Source: an uncultured Akkermansia sp. (GTDB lineage Bacteria; Verrucomicrobiota; Verrucomicrobiia; Verrucomicrobiales; Akkermansiaceae). Taken from it: DNA of 64,000 bases. The stretch is from contig CANQJI010000002.1 of the NCBI GenBank assembly GCA_947624205.1, positions 1-64,000 of the forward strand. The letters run 5' to 3'. A program made the position numbers and the translations under genes. The notes under the pieces were generated by a model that had not been told where the DNA came from, did no database searches, and saw nothing but the letters and a program-made list of their open reading frames with translations. Positions 1 through 8,119 of this stretch are shown in pieces. Each line of letters begins with the position of its first letter. Position 1 is the stretch's first letter.

Positions 1-58
1 GGCAAAAACAAAAGTCGATGGCAAAAACAAAAGTCGATGACAAAAATGAAAGTTCCAT
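1..58. repeat. 19-bp direct repeats at window edge
   Basis: The unit GGCAAAAACAAAAGTCGAT occupies 1-19 and is repeated exactly at 20-38; a third, degenerate copy (GACAAAAATGAAAGTTCCAT) follows at 39-58. The array may continue to the left of the window. It is A-rich and non-coding, lying just beyond the hairpin that follows the leftward gene at 129-347. It could be a binding-site array or part of an origin, but nothing else here decides that. Confidence 0.7.
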
Positions 59-62
59 GTTA

Positions 63-94
63 GGGGCGGGTCACCTTTTACAGTGACCCGCCCC
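63..94 (-). terminator. Hairpin after the 72-aa membrane protein gene
   Basis: A 12-bp perfect GC-rich stem (GGGGCGGGTCAC pairing with GTGACCCGCCCC) lies 34 bases past the stop of the leftward gene at 129-347. There is no strong T tract on the leftward side, so it may act as an RNA 3' end stabiliser as much as a terminator. Confidence 0.55.
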
Positions 95-128
95 CACAGA
101 AAGGAACTTGAAAGGAAGATGGCAATGG

Positions 129-347
129 TTAGAAGGCCAGCAGCACGCAGCCCAAGATGATCAGGCTGAGCATGAGGGCCGGGATCCCCACGATGAGAGA
201 CAGACGCAGCAGGATCGGATGCTTGTAGCCGTACAGCTGAGCCGCGTTCATTTCTTCAACGGGAGTGTCGTCGGCTTCCATGAAGCAGTAGGGAGCCGCG
301 AAGATGCCGCAAAGCAGGCAGATGATGATCAAAGTAGAGATAGACAT
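129..347 (-). CDS. Small membrane protein, two predicted helices
   Basis: Protein of 72 residues that I do not recognise. Residues about 3-21 and 48-70 are hydrophobic and look like two membrane-spanning helices; the short stretch between them is acidic (residues 25-33) and then polar. ATG at 347 follows a GGAGG ribosome site at good spacing, which supports this frame over the antisense frame. It is the first leftward gene of the window and lies downstream of the 258-residue gene at 383-1159 with a 35-base gap, so the two are probably co-transcribed. A role in the host membrane (holin-like, superinfection or envelope) is possible but cannot be told from the sequence. Confidence 0.65.
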   Translation of the reverse strand: MSISTLIIICLLCGIFAAPYCFMEADDTPVEEMNAAQLYGYKHPILLRLSLIVGIPALMLSLIILGCVLLAF

Positions 348-382
348 GATTAACCTCCAAATGTTTTTATTATGGTTTAGGT

Positions 383-1159
383 TTACTCGATGGTCTCGGA
401 GTACGCTTTGTCGTACTCAAGGAGCATGTTGACGATCGTCACCGTGGTCTTGTCCTTCACAGCTTCCAGCTGACGGAAGCTATCGAAGTACCAGTAGATC
501 CCATCGTTGTGCTCGCCGGAGATGGTGTCGATGGGCTCGCCGGCAACCTCGTGCAGAGCGACTAAGGCGTACCTGATGGAGAGGCTCTCGATGAACTTCT
601 CGATCCCCTCTTCGGTGAGCCTCTCGTCCTCGGCCACGGTACGTTTAACAAGATCGGTGTACATGTCGCCCATGACACCCGGGACCTGGGCCGCAATATC
701 GCGGGCGGTATGCCACGCATCGCAGACATAGTTGACCAGGGAGACGACATAGCTACTCTCGTTGATCACGGAGATCTTCTCCAGGTACTCATCGAGAGCG
801 GCGCGCTTGATGATCACGTAATAGATCCTGTGCTCGACATTCAGACGCTCCAGGGTCTCGCCGGACTTGCCGCGGTAGAAGCGGATGACGGCATACTCGT
901 GCGGGTTGAGCTGGCTCTCAGCAGTCACGTTGATGAACGTGTTGCAGAAGTAGTCAGCAGCGATGATGTCGAAATGCATGGGATCGGGAGCGGGGCTGAA
1001 ATCGGGAGTCCCATCTTCCTTATAACGAGGAAGATGCCAGGTTGGGTTGGCGACGTTGTTGTAACGGAACGGGCGGTAGCCGTCGGCGGTCAGCTCCGCG
1101 TAGGCCTTGGTCATGCTGGTGGCAATCTGCTGATAGCGAGTGATAACATGAACGAACAT
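383..1159 (-). CDS. Unknown protein, 258 aa, with a structured leader
   Basis: I do not recognise this protein. It is soluble-looking, mixed alpha/beta, with no membrane helix or obvious motif. The longest frame opens with GTG at 1180, but the ATG at 1159 is preceded by AAAGGA at ideal spacing and starts with MFVHVITRYQQ, so I take 1159. It has its own promoter 8-mer (1251-1258) and a roughly 90-base leader containing hairpins that closely resembles the leader of the gene at 52152-52505. Its codons are biased to GCC, GTC, AAG and CTC, unlike many neighbours, which suggests high expression. Confidence 0.8.
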   Translation of the reverse strand: MFVHVITRYQQIATSMTKAYAELTADGYRPFRYNNVANPTWHLPRYKEDGTPDFSPAPDPMHFDIIAADYFCNTFINVTAESQLNPHEYAVIRFYRGKSGETLERLNVEHRIYYVIIKRAALDEYLEKISVINESSYVVSLVNYVCDAWHTARDIAAQVPGVMGDMYTDLVKRTVAEDERLTEEGIEKFIESLSIRYALVALHEVAGEPIDTISGEHNDGIYWYFDSFRQLEAVKDKTTVTIVNMLLEYDKAYSETIE

Positions 1160-1247
1160 TTTTTGGTTCCTTTCTGGCACGGCCTTATACGTGCCCAGTA
1201 AAATTATTTAGACCAAGTTGAATATGTATTCTTGGTCTTCTTACACC
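1160..1247 (-). promoter_or_regulatory. Structured 5' leader, copy A
   Basis: The untranslated leader of the leftward gene at 383-1159 starts near GGTGTAAGAAG (just after the promoter 8-mer) and holds two hairpins: GACCAAG/CTTGGTC (arms 1211-1217 and 1231-1237) and CTGGCAC/GTGCCCAG (1174-1180 and 1191-1198), with CTAAATAA between them. The first hairpin, the intervening CTAAATAA and the ribosome site GAAAGGAAC recur in the leader at 52506-52595. This is likely an mRNA-stabilising or translation-enhancing element. Confidence 0.6.
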
Positions 1248-1250
1248 TAG

Positions 1251-1258
1251 ATGATATA
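1251..1258 (-). promoter_or_regulatory. Putative phage promoter 8-mer (TATATCAT)
   Basis: TATATCAT on the minus strand, followed by CTAGGTGTAAGAAG, about 92 bases upstream of the ATG at 1159. The same layout (8-mer, three or four bases, GGTRTAAG) is found ahead of the tRNA-like gene (19172-19179) and at 52600-52607, which suggests the start of transcription at or near GGT. No host-like -35 box is seen. Confidence 0.6.
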
Positions 1259-1322
1259 CTGGTCGGAATACCCCATTTTTCGATTTCCATAACCCCGAAA
1301 ACTGGCCCATAAAGGAGGCCTA

Positions 1323-1904
1323 ATGGATATGAATTTTTATCAGAGATTCTCCGGTCATTTGACGACCACGTTGCGCCATAAGTGGTATGTATTTCAAGAA
1401 TGCTGTAAGGCCGGAATCCCGTTCAGGGGCATCATGCACGATATGTCCAAGTTATCCCCGATCGAGTTCTGGGAAAGTGTCAAATATTATCAAGGTGATA
1501 AGTCTCCCATCGTAGCGAGTAAGGCTGCCAATGGGTATTCCAAAGCTTGGCAGCATCATAAGGGCCACAATCCACATCATTATGAGTATTGGATCGACAA
1601 TCTGGACCATGGTGGAACTCCGGTTCCAATGCCGTTTTTGTGTGTTCTGGAACTGGTTTGCGACTATCTGGGAGCTTGTAAGGCGTATGAGAAAGGCGCA
1701 TTTAGCTACCAGAAAGAATATGAATGGTGGCTTCGTAAAAGCTCTGGCCAAATCGCTATGCACCCAGCTACCAAGCAATTTGTCTCTCAGATGCTTTGGA
1801 GAATGACCTGGGATAACAGCGACCGGTGTTTGAGTAAAGAATATGCCTACACAGTATACACGAAGTGCTGTGATGAATTCGGGGTGAAGGCGGTCTGGAA
1901 ATGA
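1323..1904 (+). CDS. DUF5662-like protein
   Basis: Protein of 193 residues resembling the DUF5662 family common in phages of Bacillota: a conserved HDMSKLSPIEFWE segment (residues 39-51) and a later HHKGHNPHHYEYW segment (about 78-90), rich in His, Asp and Glu that could bind a metal ion, as in HD-like hydrolase folds. Biochemical function is not known to me. AAAGGAGG lies at 1311-1318; either ATG at 1323 or at 1329 fits, with the second at better spacing. The stop codon lies inside a long hairpin (1882-1916), so the gene appears to form its own transcription unit in front of the ligase gene. Confidence 0.8.
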   Translation: MDMNFYQRFSGHLTTTLRHKWYVFQECCKAGIPFRGIMHDMSKLSPIEFWESVKYYQGDKSPIVASKAANGYSKAWQHHKGHNPHHYEYWIDNLDHGGTPVPMPFLCVLELVCDYLGACKAYEKGAFSYQKEYEWWLRKSSGQIAMHPATKQFVSQMLWRMTWDNSDRCLSKEYAYTVYTKCCDEFGVKAVWK

Positions 1905-1916
1905 CCGCCTTCACCC
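1882..1916 (+). terminator. Hairpin spanning a stop codon
   Basis: A 14-bp perfect stem (GGGTGAAGGCGGTC with GACCGCCTTCACCC) whose 5' arm encodes the end of the preceding protein and whose loop and 3' arm hold the TGA stop (1902-1904). An ATTTAAAT tract follows. The alternative ligase start at 1901 would lie in this stem, another reason to reject it. Confidence 0.7.
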
Positions 1917-1923
1917 ATTTAAA

Positions 1924-1931
1924 TATATCAT
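1924..1931 (+). promoter_or_regulatory. Putative phage promoter 8-mer (TATATCAT)
   Basis: TATATCAT directly after the hairpin of the upstream gene and 38 bases before the ligase ATG at 1970. Its placement between a terminator-like hairpin and the ribosome site fits a promoter for the ligase gene. Confidence 0.6.
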
Positions 1932-1969
1932 CAGATAGTGAAGAGATTCCACTGAAAGGAGTTGTCGAT

Positions 1970-3994
1970 ATGAGTTTACATCTGAACCAGTTGCAAAACG
2001 ACGTCATTCGGTTGTATCATTCTCTGAAGACCGTGGATACGCCGAATGGACATATCGAGATTGACCGACTGCCAATGTATCAGGATACCATCGTAGAATA
2101 CGCGAGAGCGATTCTGTACAACGATTTTACTCCGTCCGATGCAGGATTGGAAGCATTGATCCGGTTGAATCTGGATCAATATGCGTATTCTGAGAAAGGT
2201 GAGGTCTTCATCTCTGACCACGAGTATGACATGCTCATGAATATGTGGATGTCCCGTGGTGGTGAGCAGATCATCTATTGTGACGTCTTTGAGAATGCTT
2301 GGCCGATGGCGGAGCACACGGCGCCCTGGATGGTGGGTTCTGTCAAGAAGACCTATAAGATCCAGAATATGCGTCAGTATTTTGAAGAGACCTATACAAA
2401 AGCTGGCACGAAGATCATCAACTGGGTTGTGGCACCGAAATATGATGGTGTCTCGGCGAACATCGAGATCCGCAACGGGAAAGTGCATCAGGCATTGACC
2501 CGAGGAGATCGAGCTCTCGGTCAGGACATTACGCCGTTGATCCAGAGGTCCAAGAATATTGACAAAGTAATCGAGAAACTCGGTGGGCATATCACGGGGT
2601 ATCTCAAAGCAGAAGTCTGCGTATCGTCGGAAGACTTCCCGGTGATGAAAGAAGCTGGGTATGCGAACCGTCGATCCGCAACCACCGCTGTGATCAATAC
2701 TCCGAAAAATCTTCGATTTGCACGTTGTGTGAGCATCGTTCCGCTCATGTTCTATAGCGAAAATCGAGAAGCGAGGTATTGCCCGCCATGCTCGATTTAT
2801 CTTAAGAATCCATCGCAAAACGAACTCCTGCGTAACATGGTTGACCTACTGCGAAAAGCCAAAGATTCGTCGTTTCCCTATCGGGTTGATGGCGTCGTAG
2901 TATTTCCGTGTATCACCGACCAGAATACCGCCGATGTTATGGAAAATGCAATGGCGTATAAGATCAACACCGCCGAGGCATTGACCACGATCGAGTATGG
3001 TTATATCAGCATTGGGCGGATGGGCAAAGCGACTCCCATGGTGAAAGTCAAACCATGCGAAGTCAATGAGACCATCGTGACTGATGTGAACATCGGGTCG
3101 TTTGCGATCTGGGATAAACTGGGTCTGCATGAGCACGAAAAGGTCTATATCTATTCCGCAGGGGATGTGATTCCGCAGTTGAGACTTCCGGGTGAACGCG
3201 TCTATGATGAAGACGCCCCGAAGATCCGTCTCAAGATGGTGTGTCCGTATTGTGGGCATCCATTGGAGAACTCCTCCTGTATCAATCCCCATTGTCGCCG
3301 AGTGATGGCCGGAAGAATTACGAACTTCCTGGCGAAGCTGGGCGTTGAAGATATCTCCGACGCGACAATAGATCTACTCGTCCAATCGAGGAGACTTCGC
3401 GACATCGCAGATATCTTCGTTTTAACTCGTTCGGATTTGGATGGGATTCCCGGCATCGGAGATGGCAAAGCCAATATGATTCTCCAGAATATCCGGCAGC
3501 TGTCCAAAACACCCGTTCGCGTCTCGGAATTCTTTGGTTCTCTTGGGATTCCTGGAATCTCGACGAAACTCTGTCGAGAGATCTTCCAGAATGTGTCGTT
3601 GAATGAATTCTTGAATGACAAGGACTATGACCTCGAGCTCAAGATCATGAATACGGATGCCCTGGGGCCGAAGCGTGTCGAGACAATTATTGATTTCCGG
3701 AATGACTTCAAGTCTGAAATTCAGGAAATCATGAGCCACATGACGATTGTGGAAGACCGTCAATACTACGGCAACGTGGTCTTCACGGGATTCCGCGATA
3801 AGGAATGGGCTCTCAAATTTGATCATCTCGGATTCTCGGTGAGCGACAATCTCAATTCCAGTACGGTATGCGTGATTGCCGCGAACCAGAATACTGGTAA
3901 AGCGATGAAAGCAAAGCAACGCGGTCTTCCCATCTTCACAGTTGGGGAAATCGAGAGAGCATATGCATTCTGCGAGAACCAGATCCGTAGATGA
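1970..3994 (+). CDS. ligA: NAD-dependent DNA ligase
   Basis: Seals nicks in duplex DNA using NAD. Residue numbers from ATG 1970: nicotinamide-binding segment SDHEYDML (82-89), adenylation site APKYDGVSA with Lys157, a later RVDGVVVFP, a C4 zinc finger CPYCGHPLENSSC..C (about 424-440), helix-hairpin-helix repeats (GIPGIGDGKA near 487) and a C-terminal BRCT domain (about 600-674, VVFTGFRDKEWA). At 674 residues it has the usual LigA length and full domain set. The open frame extends up to 1901, but those codons lie in the hairpin of the previous gene; AAAGGAG at 1955-1961 points to 1970. It is followed by its own stop and a new promoter 8-mer, so it is probably monocistronic. Confidence 0.95.
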   Translation: MSLHLNQLQNDVIRLYHSLKTVDTPNGHIEIDRLPMYQDTIVEYARAILYNDFTPSDAGLEALIRLNLDQYAYSEKGEVFISDHEYDMLMNMWMSRGGEQIIYCDVFENAWPMAEHTAPWMVGSVKKTYKIQNMRQYFEETYTKAGTKIINWVVAPKYDGVSANIEIRNGKVHQALTRGDRALGQDITPLIQRSKNIDKVIEKLGGHITGYLKAEVCVSSEDFPVMKEAGYANRRSATTAVINTPKNLRFARCVSIVPLMFYSENREARYCPPCSIYLKNPSQNELLRNMVDLLRKAKDSSFPYRVDGVVVFPCITDQNTADVMENAMAYKINTAEALTTIEYGYISIGRMGKATPMVKVKPCEVNETIVTDVNIGSFAIWDKLGLHEHEKVYIYSAGDVIPQLRLPGERVYDEDAPKIRLKMVCPYCGHPLENSSCINPHCRRVMAGRITNFLAKLGVEDISDATIDLLVQSRRLRDIADIFVLTRSDLDGIPGIGDGKANMILQNIRQLSKTPVRVSEFFGSLGIPGISTKLCREIFQNVSLNEFLNDKDYDLELKIMNTDALGPKRVETIIDFRNDFKSEIQEIMSHMTIVEDRQYYGNVVFTGFRDKEWALKFDHLGFSVSDNLNSSTVCVIAANQNTGKAMKAKQRGLPIFTVGEIERAYAFCENQIRR

Positions 3995-4007
3995 AAAATC
4001 TGTATCG

Positions 4008-4015
4008 TATATCAT
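4008..4015 (+). promoter_or_regulatory. Putative phage promoter 8-mer (TATATCAT)
   Basis: TATATCAT in the short gap between the ligase stop (3994) and the ATG at 4047, 31 bases upstream of the start. Same sequence and spacing class as the copy before the ligase. Confidence 0.6.
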
Positions 4016-4046
4016 CCTTGCAGCATGAAATAGGAGGCAACCCAAA

Positions 4047-4784
4047 ATGGCAAAAGAAACCAACACCCCTATCACACCAATTCTTCCCGGCAGCCCCAAG
4101 CAGCAAGAAATCACCCGGGCGATCGAAGATCATGTACGTCCGATTCTGTCGAAGGATGCTCGCTATGACGTCCATCGTCCGTTTCTGATGTATACCACGG
4201 CCGTCTGTGTGCTGAAAGCTTTTGTCCATCAGATCAACAAGTTGGTCTTGACGGGTCACGATGGGCGACTGAACCTGGGGCCAGTTCTGGGAGCGGCGCT
4301 TTCTGCGAAAGCAGCAGATGCTGAGAAGGATGGCAATCTGAATATCATCCTGTATCCGTTGGACGATGACCTGCGGGTCACCGATCTGAAGGATTTTATC
4401 TTTGATGGCACCGATCCAAGCAAGCAGAATCCGAATTCTCCGGTGATGGAATCTCTGCCGATGGCGCTGAAAGTTCGGAACCCGATGGAAGGTGAGGTTC
4501 TGAAAGAGATCGACCGACTGGCGAATGCGAGCATGATGATGAATCATGGCATTTCCTATCGGGAGATGTATGGCGCCGTCGTGATCGGTGTCTATTTTAT
4601 CACCGGAGCGATTGAGTATTTGAAGCAACTCGCCGCTGAGGGAAAACATGGATTCTACAACCTGGGCGACGTGGTTGAGATCAAATATACCACGACGGAT
4701 GAGGGCAAGCCTGTTTTGAACTTCGCTCCCGGCGTCATTGCCAAGCTGACGATCAAACAAGACTCGGCCACCGAAACCGCGTAA
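4047..4784 (+). CDS. Unknown protein, 245 aa
   Basis: I do not recognise this protein. It is mostly helical and soluble-looking, with a hydrophobic middle segment (YGAVVIGVYFITGAIEYL, about residues 172-189) that might be a buried helix or a weak membrane segment. ATG at 4047 follows TAGGAGGCAACC at good spacing. It is the first gene of a two-gene unit (with 4800-5246) bounded by the promoter 8-mer at 4008 and the terminator at 5251-5295. Nothing in it shows a catalytic motif. Confidence 0.75.
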   Translation: MAKETNTPITPILPGSPKQQEITRAIEDHVRPILSKDARYDVHRPFLMYTTAVCVLKAFVHQINKLVLTGHDGRLNLGPVLGAALSAKAADAEKDGNLNIILYPLDDDLRVTDLKDFIFDGTDPSKQNPNSPVMESLPMALKVRNPMEGEVLKEIDRLANASMMMNHGISYREMYGAVVIGVYFITGAIEYLKQLAAEGKHGFYNLGDVVEIKYTTTDEGKPVLNFAPGVIAKLTIKQDSATETA

Positions 4785-4799
4785 AAGGAGGCAATCGTC

Positions 4800-5246
4800 A
4801 TGGCGTTGAAACCGGAGTTACTTTCGAAGAAGAGCCTCGCGCTCTATCGAGCATTCGACCACGCTACCATCGAAGCAAATGGCGGTCGTATGCGAATCGA
4901 CAATTCTGGCGATACGTTCTATACTAAAGTCAACGCGGCTGTCTCAGCCCTAATTCTCTCCAAGGTGGACAAGGATGCTGAGCAGCCTCTGAAACCCTGT
5001 CTCGATTTAATCGGGCAAACCATCACAGTCCTTAAGATCACAATCTATCCGCCGCGAATCTCTGACCCAACTATGCTGGAAGAGATCGAGCAGGACGGAG
5101 ATTCGATATTCATCAAGCTCAATCGGGGGTATCAGAAAGGCATGTACGTCGAGAATGTCATTCTCGACAATGTAGATATCGCACCGGCAGCCAGCGATCC
5201 CAGTTGGCTGGTTATCAAGAAGCTTGAGGTATCTCGTCTCAAGTGA
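4800..5246 (+). CDS. Unknown protein, 148 aa
   Basis: I do not recognise this protein. It has 148 residues with alternating hydrophobic strands in the second half (ITVLKITIYPPRI; VENVILDNVDIAP), suggesting a small beta-rich domain. AAAAGGAGG precedes ATG 4800, 15 bases after the stop of the previous gene, so both are translated from one message. A strong terminator follows at once. Confidence 0.75.
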   Translation: MALKPELLSKKSLALYRAFDHATIEANGGRMRIDNSGDTFYTKVNAAVSALILSKVDKDAEQPLKPCLDLIGQTITVLKITIYPPRISDPTMLEEIEQDGDSIFIKLNRGYQKGMYVENVILDNVDIAPAASDPSWLVIKKLEVSRLK

Positions 5247-5250
5247 TCAT

Positions 5251-5298
5251 AAAGGGCTGAAGTCAGATACCGTCACAGGTACTACTTCAGCCCTTTCT
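5251..5298 (+). terminator. Rho-independent terminator
   Basis: A 13-bp stem AAAGGGCTGAAGT / ACTTCAGCCCTTT followed by CTTTTGCTT closes the two-gene unit 4047-5246. It separates that unit from the membrane protein genes that follow. Confidence 0.8.
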
Positions 5299-5346
5299 TT
5301 TGCTTGTAAAACCTTTTCAAGATCTCACAAAATTGAGGTGAACCCA

Positions 5347-5751
5347 GTGGCAAACTACTGGATTGTGGCGCTATTCTCCATCGCACTCTTTGATGGAGTC
5401 GTCACAATTTTCAGTGCTCTCACACGGAAACAGCGAGGGCCTGAGACATCTGAAAGTAAATTTTGGCGTTTCACACTTCCCGTCGTATTCTCCATTCTCG
5501 GTGGGTACTTCACACCCGAGACACGCAATACTGTCGGGATGGTATTTCGTGACGCCGTAATGGTACTTCTATTACTCAACTTGGCATTCTTGGTTTGGAG
5601 CCTCATGGAATTTGTGGATGCCGAATTCAAGAAGAATGAACTCAAACCTCTCGACTACGCAAGAGCGTTTCTTATGTGGATTTCCATTACCCTCTTGAAT
5701 GTCGCTCTGCTTGGCGGGTGGGTTAGAATCGTCGCGCCATTATTCGCATAG
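5347..5751 (+). CDS. Membrane protein with four predicted helices, GTG start
   Basis: Protein of 134 residues with about four hydrophobic segments (near residues 4-20, 40-52, 67-90 and 108-132) and charged loops. The longest frame begins at 5224 inside the previous gene and through the terminator, so I use GTG at 5347, which follows TTGAGGTGAACCCA. It is followed 12 bases later by another four-helix protein (5764-6201), and both lie directly ahead of the RNA polymerase genes. A joint membrane role is likely (envelope remodelling, holin-like or exclusion), but no family is recognised. Confidence 0.7.
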   Translation: MANYWIVALFSIALFDGVVTIFSALTRKQRGPETSESKFWRFTLPVVFSILGGYFTPETRNTVGMVFRDAVMVLLLLNLAFLVWSLMEFVDAEFKKNELKPLDYARAFLMWISITLLNVALLGGWVRIVAPLFA

Positions 5752-5763
5752 AGGTGATGAAGT

Positions 5764-6201
5764 ATGAGTATACCAGCCTGGATTCTCTTTGCACTACAAG
5801 GCTCGGTGCTGCTTTCGTACCGTTTCTACACACTCCCCCACCTAAAGAATGAATTTGAACTTCATTTCACAGAGCCAACCCACCCTTCTCATCGAAACGT
5901 CTTCTGGGCTGGGTACGTACTTCTCCTGACAATTGTATCGGCACTCGTAATCTCGTACATCCTGAATGGCCCCGAAGGAATCCGCGGCGCTATCCTGTGT
6001 TATGCAGAAGCAATCGCATTGGGTATCCTAACGGAATCCTTCGTCGATATGGTCCGGTATTATGAGATTCCGAAACGTAAAGGAGAAGAGACTCGTTTCT
6101 ATCAACTGACGGGTGTATTTGCACTCTCTTTCGCCCTATTCTGGGTTGTGATTTACTGCATGATCGCAACGATCTACCTCGGAGTTTATAAAGTCATCTA
6201 A
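5764..6201 (+). CDS. Membrane protein with four predicted helices
   Basis: Protein of 145 residues with hydrophobic segments near 5-20, 40-62, 72-90 and 115-140, consistent with four membrane helices. Ribosome site GAGGTGATG before ATG 5764. Paired with the preceding membrane protein gene; the similar size and topology could mean an ancient duplication, though sequence likeness by eye is weak. Function unknown. Confidence 0.7.
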   Translation: MSIPAWILFALQGSVLLSYRFYTLPHLKNEFELHFTEPTHPSHRNVFWAGYVLLLTIVSALVISYILNGPEGIRGAILCYAEAIALGILTESFVDMVRYYEIPKRKGEETRFYQLTGVFALSFALFWVVIYCMIATIYLGVYKVI

Positions 6202-6224
6202 TTCGTATCAAAGGAGTCCTCACT

Positions 6225-8117
6225 ATGCTCCACACGATTCACGATTTCCCCAACCCCATGCTCAAAGAGATCAACAAAGACTTTCTTCTCTCCACCAACG
6301 ATATTCCCATCGAGGATCTTGTCGTGATGGTGATGAAGGAGTATGAAGCGATCGCGAATATCGAAATCACGGGCTACGATATCATTACCGACCCGGATAA
6401 AATCGATATCAACGAGCACTCCATCAATATCAACTACAAACGCCGGAAAGCGTCCATCGAGATTCCGCGCAATAAATACCTGGCGACCAACCGAGTGGGC
6501 GAGATTCGATTCTATATCAAGCTCACCACCAACAAGGAAACCACCAACATCGTCAAGAAGATCTTGATTCCCATCGAGTACGAGGGATTCTACGCAATCA
6601 ATAATAAGAAGTGGAAGACCCTCTGGCAGTTGGTGGATGCATCGACATATTCCCAGAAAGGCAAGATTACCCTCAAGTCGAGGATGCCGATCATCATCTA
6701 CAAATCCAAGAAGCGTCTCTACACCGACATGTCCGGCGAGATTGTCGAGTATTCGTCCTATAGCTACGCCATGAATGGCAAGCCTCGTTATGGTGGCAAA
6801 GCCAAGGTGAAGTTCATCAATCCCTTGATGATCTTTGCCGCAAAGATTGGCATTTATAAGACGATTGACTATTTCAACCTCGGTCATGCCATGGAGTTTG
6901 TGGATGCTGAGACAGAGCCCGATTGGGATTGGGAAACCTACCGGTACTTCCAGATTGATGACCTGGTACTTCGGGTCAATCGCTATCTGGTCGACACTAT
7001 TCCCTTTATCGGAAGCTTCGTGGCCATGATGATGGGTCTTGCTTCACAAGATTACCGTGTCACCAAGGAAGTCGCCGAGGATACCTATTACTGGAGATGC
7101 CGGATTGGCGCCATTGGGAATATTTCTCGGACGAAATCCTTGTCCACTTTCTATGAGAAGGGCAACACCTCGATCTACATGGTGGAACGCCTTCTCGACT
7201 CCATCAGCCGGATGGACCTCCGTCTTCCCGAGCCCTACAAGAAGGACATCTATGCTATCCTCCGCTGGATGATTCTGGATTTCGATCAACTCAAGAATCG
7301 GAATAACATGGATCTGAATAACAAGAGGATTCGCAAGAATGAGTACATCGTACTCTCCTCGCTGGGTAAGAAGATCTCGGAGAATATCAACAAATTGATC
7401 GAGAAGAAGAGCAAGTCCAAGCTCAACACCATGGACACCCTTCTCGAACTCTTTAACTTTGGCTCTGATATCATCGTAGCTGGCATGCGCAACATTGGAG
7501 ACCTGATCAAGGCTGACGAGTTGGTCAACGACATGACCATGCTGCAAGATCTCTATTTCTCTGCCAAAGGTCCGAACTCTCTTGGCGAGCAATCGTCCAA
7601 GATCATCTCTCAGAAGTATCGCAACATTCATCCGTCCTATGTGGGAAGAATCGATATCAACGTGTCGTCCAACTCCGATGTCGGTATGAGTGGCGCGTTT
7701 ACTCCTTTCCTACAACTCTATGATCGGTTCTACTTCTCGCCTGAACACGAACCCTGCTCCGCTGGCATGCATATCCAGAAGGAGATTGCAGAATACTACA
7801 ATAGTCCTGCCTGTCAGGCACTCGGCTTCCCCGTCGAGATTACCTTCGACAGCATCGATGACTATATGAAGTACGTCGCGGAGCATGATGAGCAGTTCCC
7901 AGGATTGAAGTATGAGGAGATTCGCATTGTTGAGAAACTCGATGCCGCTCCCTCCTACTTCGGCCGTAGAGCCAAACCTATTGAACCCCCAGCCCCGGAA
8001 CCTCCCAAAGAAGAACCCGCCGATGAATCGGATGCAGAGCCTGAATCCGAAACCGATTCTGAGGAAGTGGAAGAGGAACCGGAAACTACAGAGCCCGAAT
8101 CGAATGAGGAGGCGTAA
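6225..8117 (+). CDS. RNA polymerase beta subunit, N-terminal part
   Basis: Phage multisubunit RNA polymerase piece matching the end of the N-terminal half of bacterial beta. Residues about 445-490 (SLGEQSSKIISQKYRNIHPS, then YVGRIDINVSSNSDVGM) align with the fork-loop region of beta, where bacteria have [20 protein letters not shown]. The catalytic-side C-terminal half of beta is absent here; matching C-terminal pieces lie at 38105-40621 and 48729-49493. The last 45 residues are a very acidic Glu/Asp/Pro tail, unusual for beta and perhaps used for assembly. ATG 6225 follows AAAGGAGTCC. The beta-prime C-terminal gene starts 2 bases after its stop, so the two are surely translated together. Splitting of beta and beta-prime is known for phiKZ- and AR9-type phages. 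Confidence 0.82.
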   Translation: MLHTIHDFPNPMLKEINKDFLLSTNDIPIEDLVVMVMKEYEAIANIEITGYDIITDPDKIDINEHSININYKRRKASIEIPRNKYLATNRVGEIRFYIKLTTNKETTNIVKKILIPIEYEGFYAINNKKWKTLWQLVDASTYSQKGKITLKSRMPIIIYKSKKRLYTDMSGEIVEYSSYSYAMNGKPRYGGKAKVKFINPLMIFAAKIGIYKTIDYFNLGHAMEFVDAETEPDWDWETYRYFQIDDLVLRVNRYLVDTIPFIGSFVAMMMGLASQDYRVTKEVAEDTYYWRCRIGAIGNISRTKSLSTFYEKGNTSIYMVERLLDSISRMDLRLPEPYKKDIYAILRWMILDFDQLKNRNNMDLNNKRIRKNEYIVLSSLGKKISENINKLIEKKSKSKLNTMDTLLELFNFGSDIIVAGMRNIGDLIKADELVNDMTMLQDLYFSAKGPNSLGEQSSKIISQKYRNIHPSYVGRIDINVSSNSDVGMSGAFTPFLQLYDRFYFSPEHEPCSAGMHIQKEIAEYYNSPACQALGFPVEITFDSIDDYMKYVAEHDEQFPGLKYEEIRIVEKLDAAPSYFGRRAKPIEPPAPEPPKEEPADESDAEPESETDSEEVEEEPETTEPESNEEA

Positions 8118-8119
8118 TC

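Noticed and set aside
108-353. Rightward frame opposite the 72-aa membrane protein
   Set aside because: Low-complexity Gln/Asp-rich translation typical of an antisense shadow; the leftward frame has a good ribosome site and membrane helices.
1901-1969. Longer ligase start at 1901
   Set aside because: Lies in the hairpin of the previous gene, has no ribosome site and precedes the promoter 8-mer; ATG 1970 has AAAGGAG at good spacing.
4047-4784. Virion or polymerase-associated function for the 245-aa protein by position
   Set aside because: No motif or coupling to the polymerase genes; a terminator separates them.
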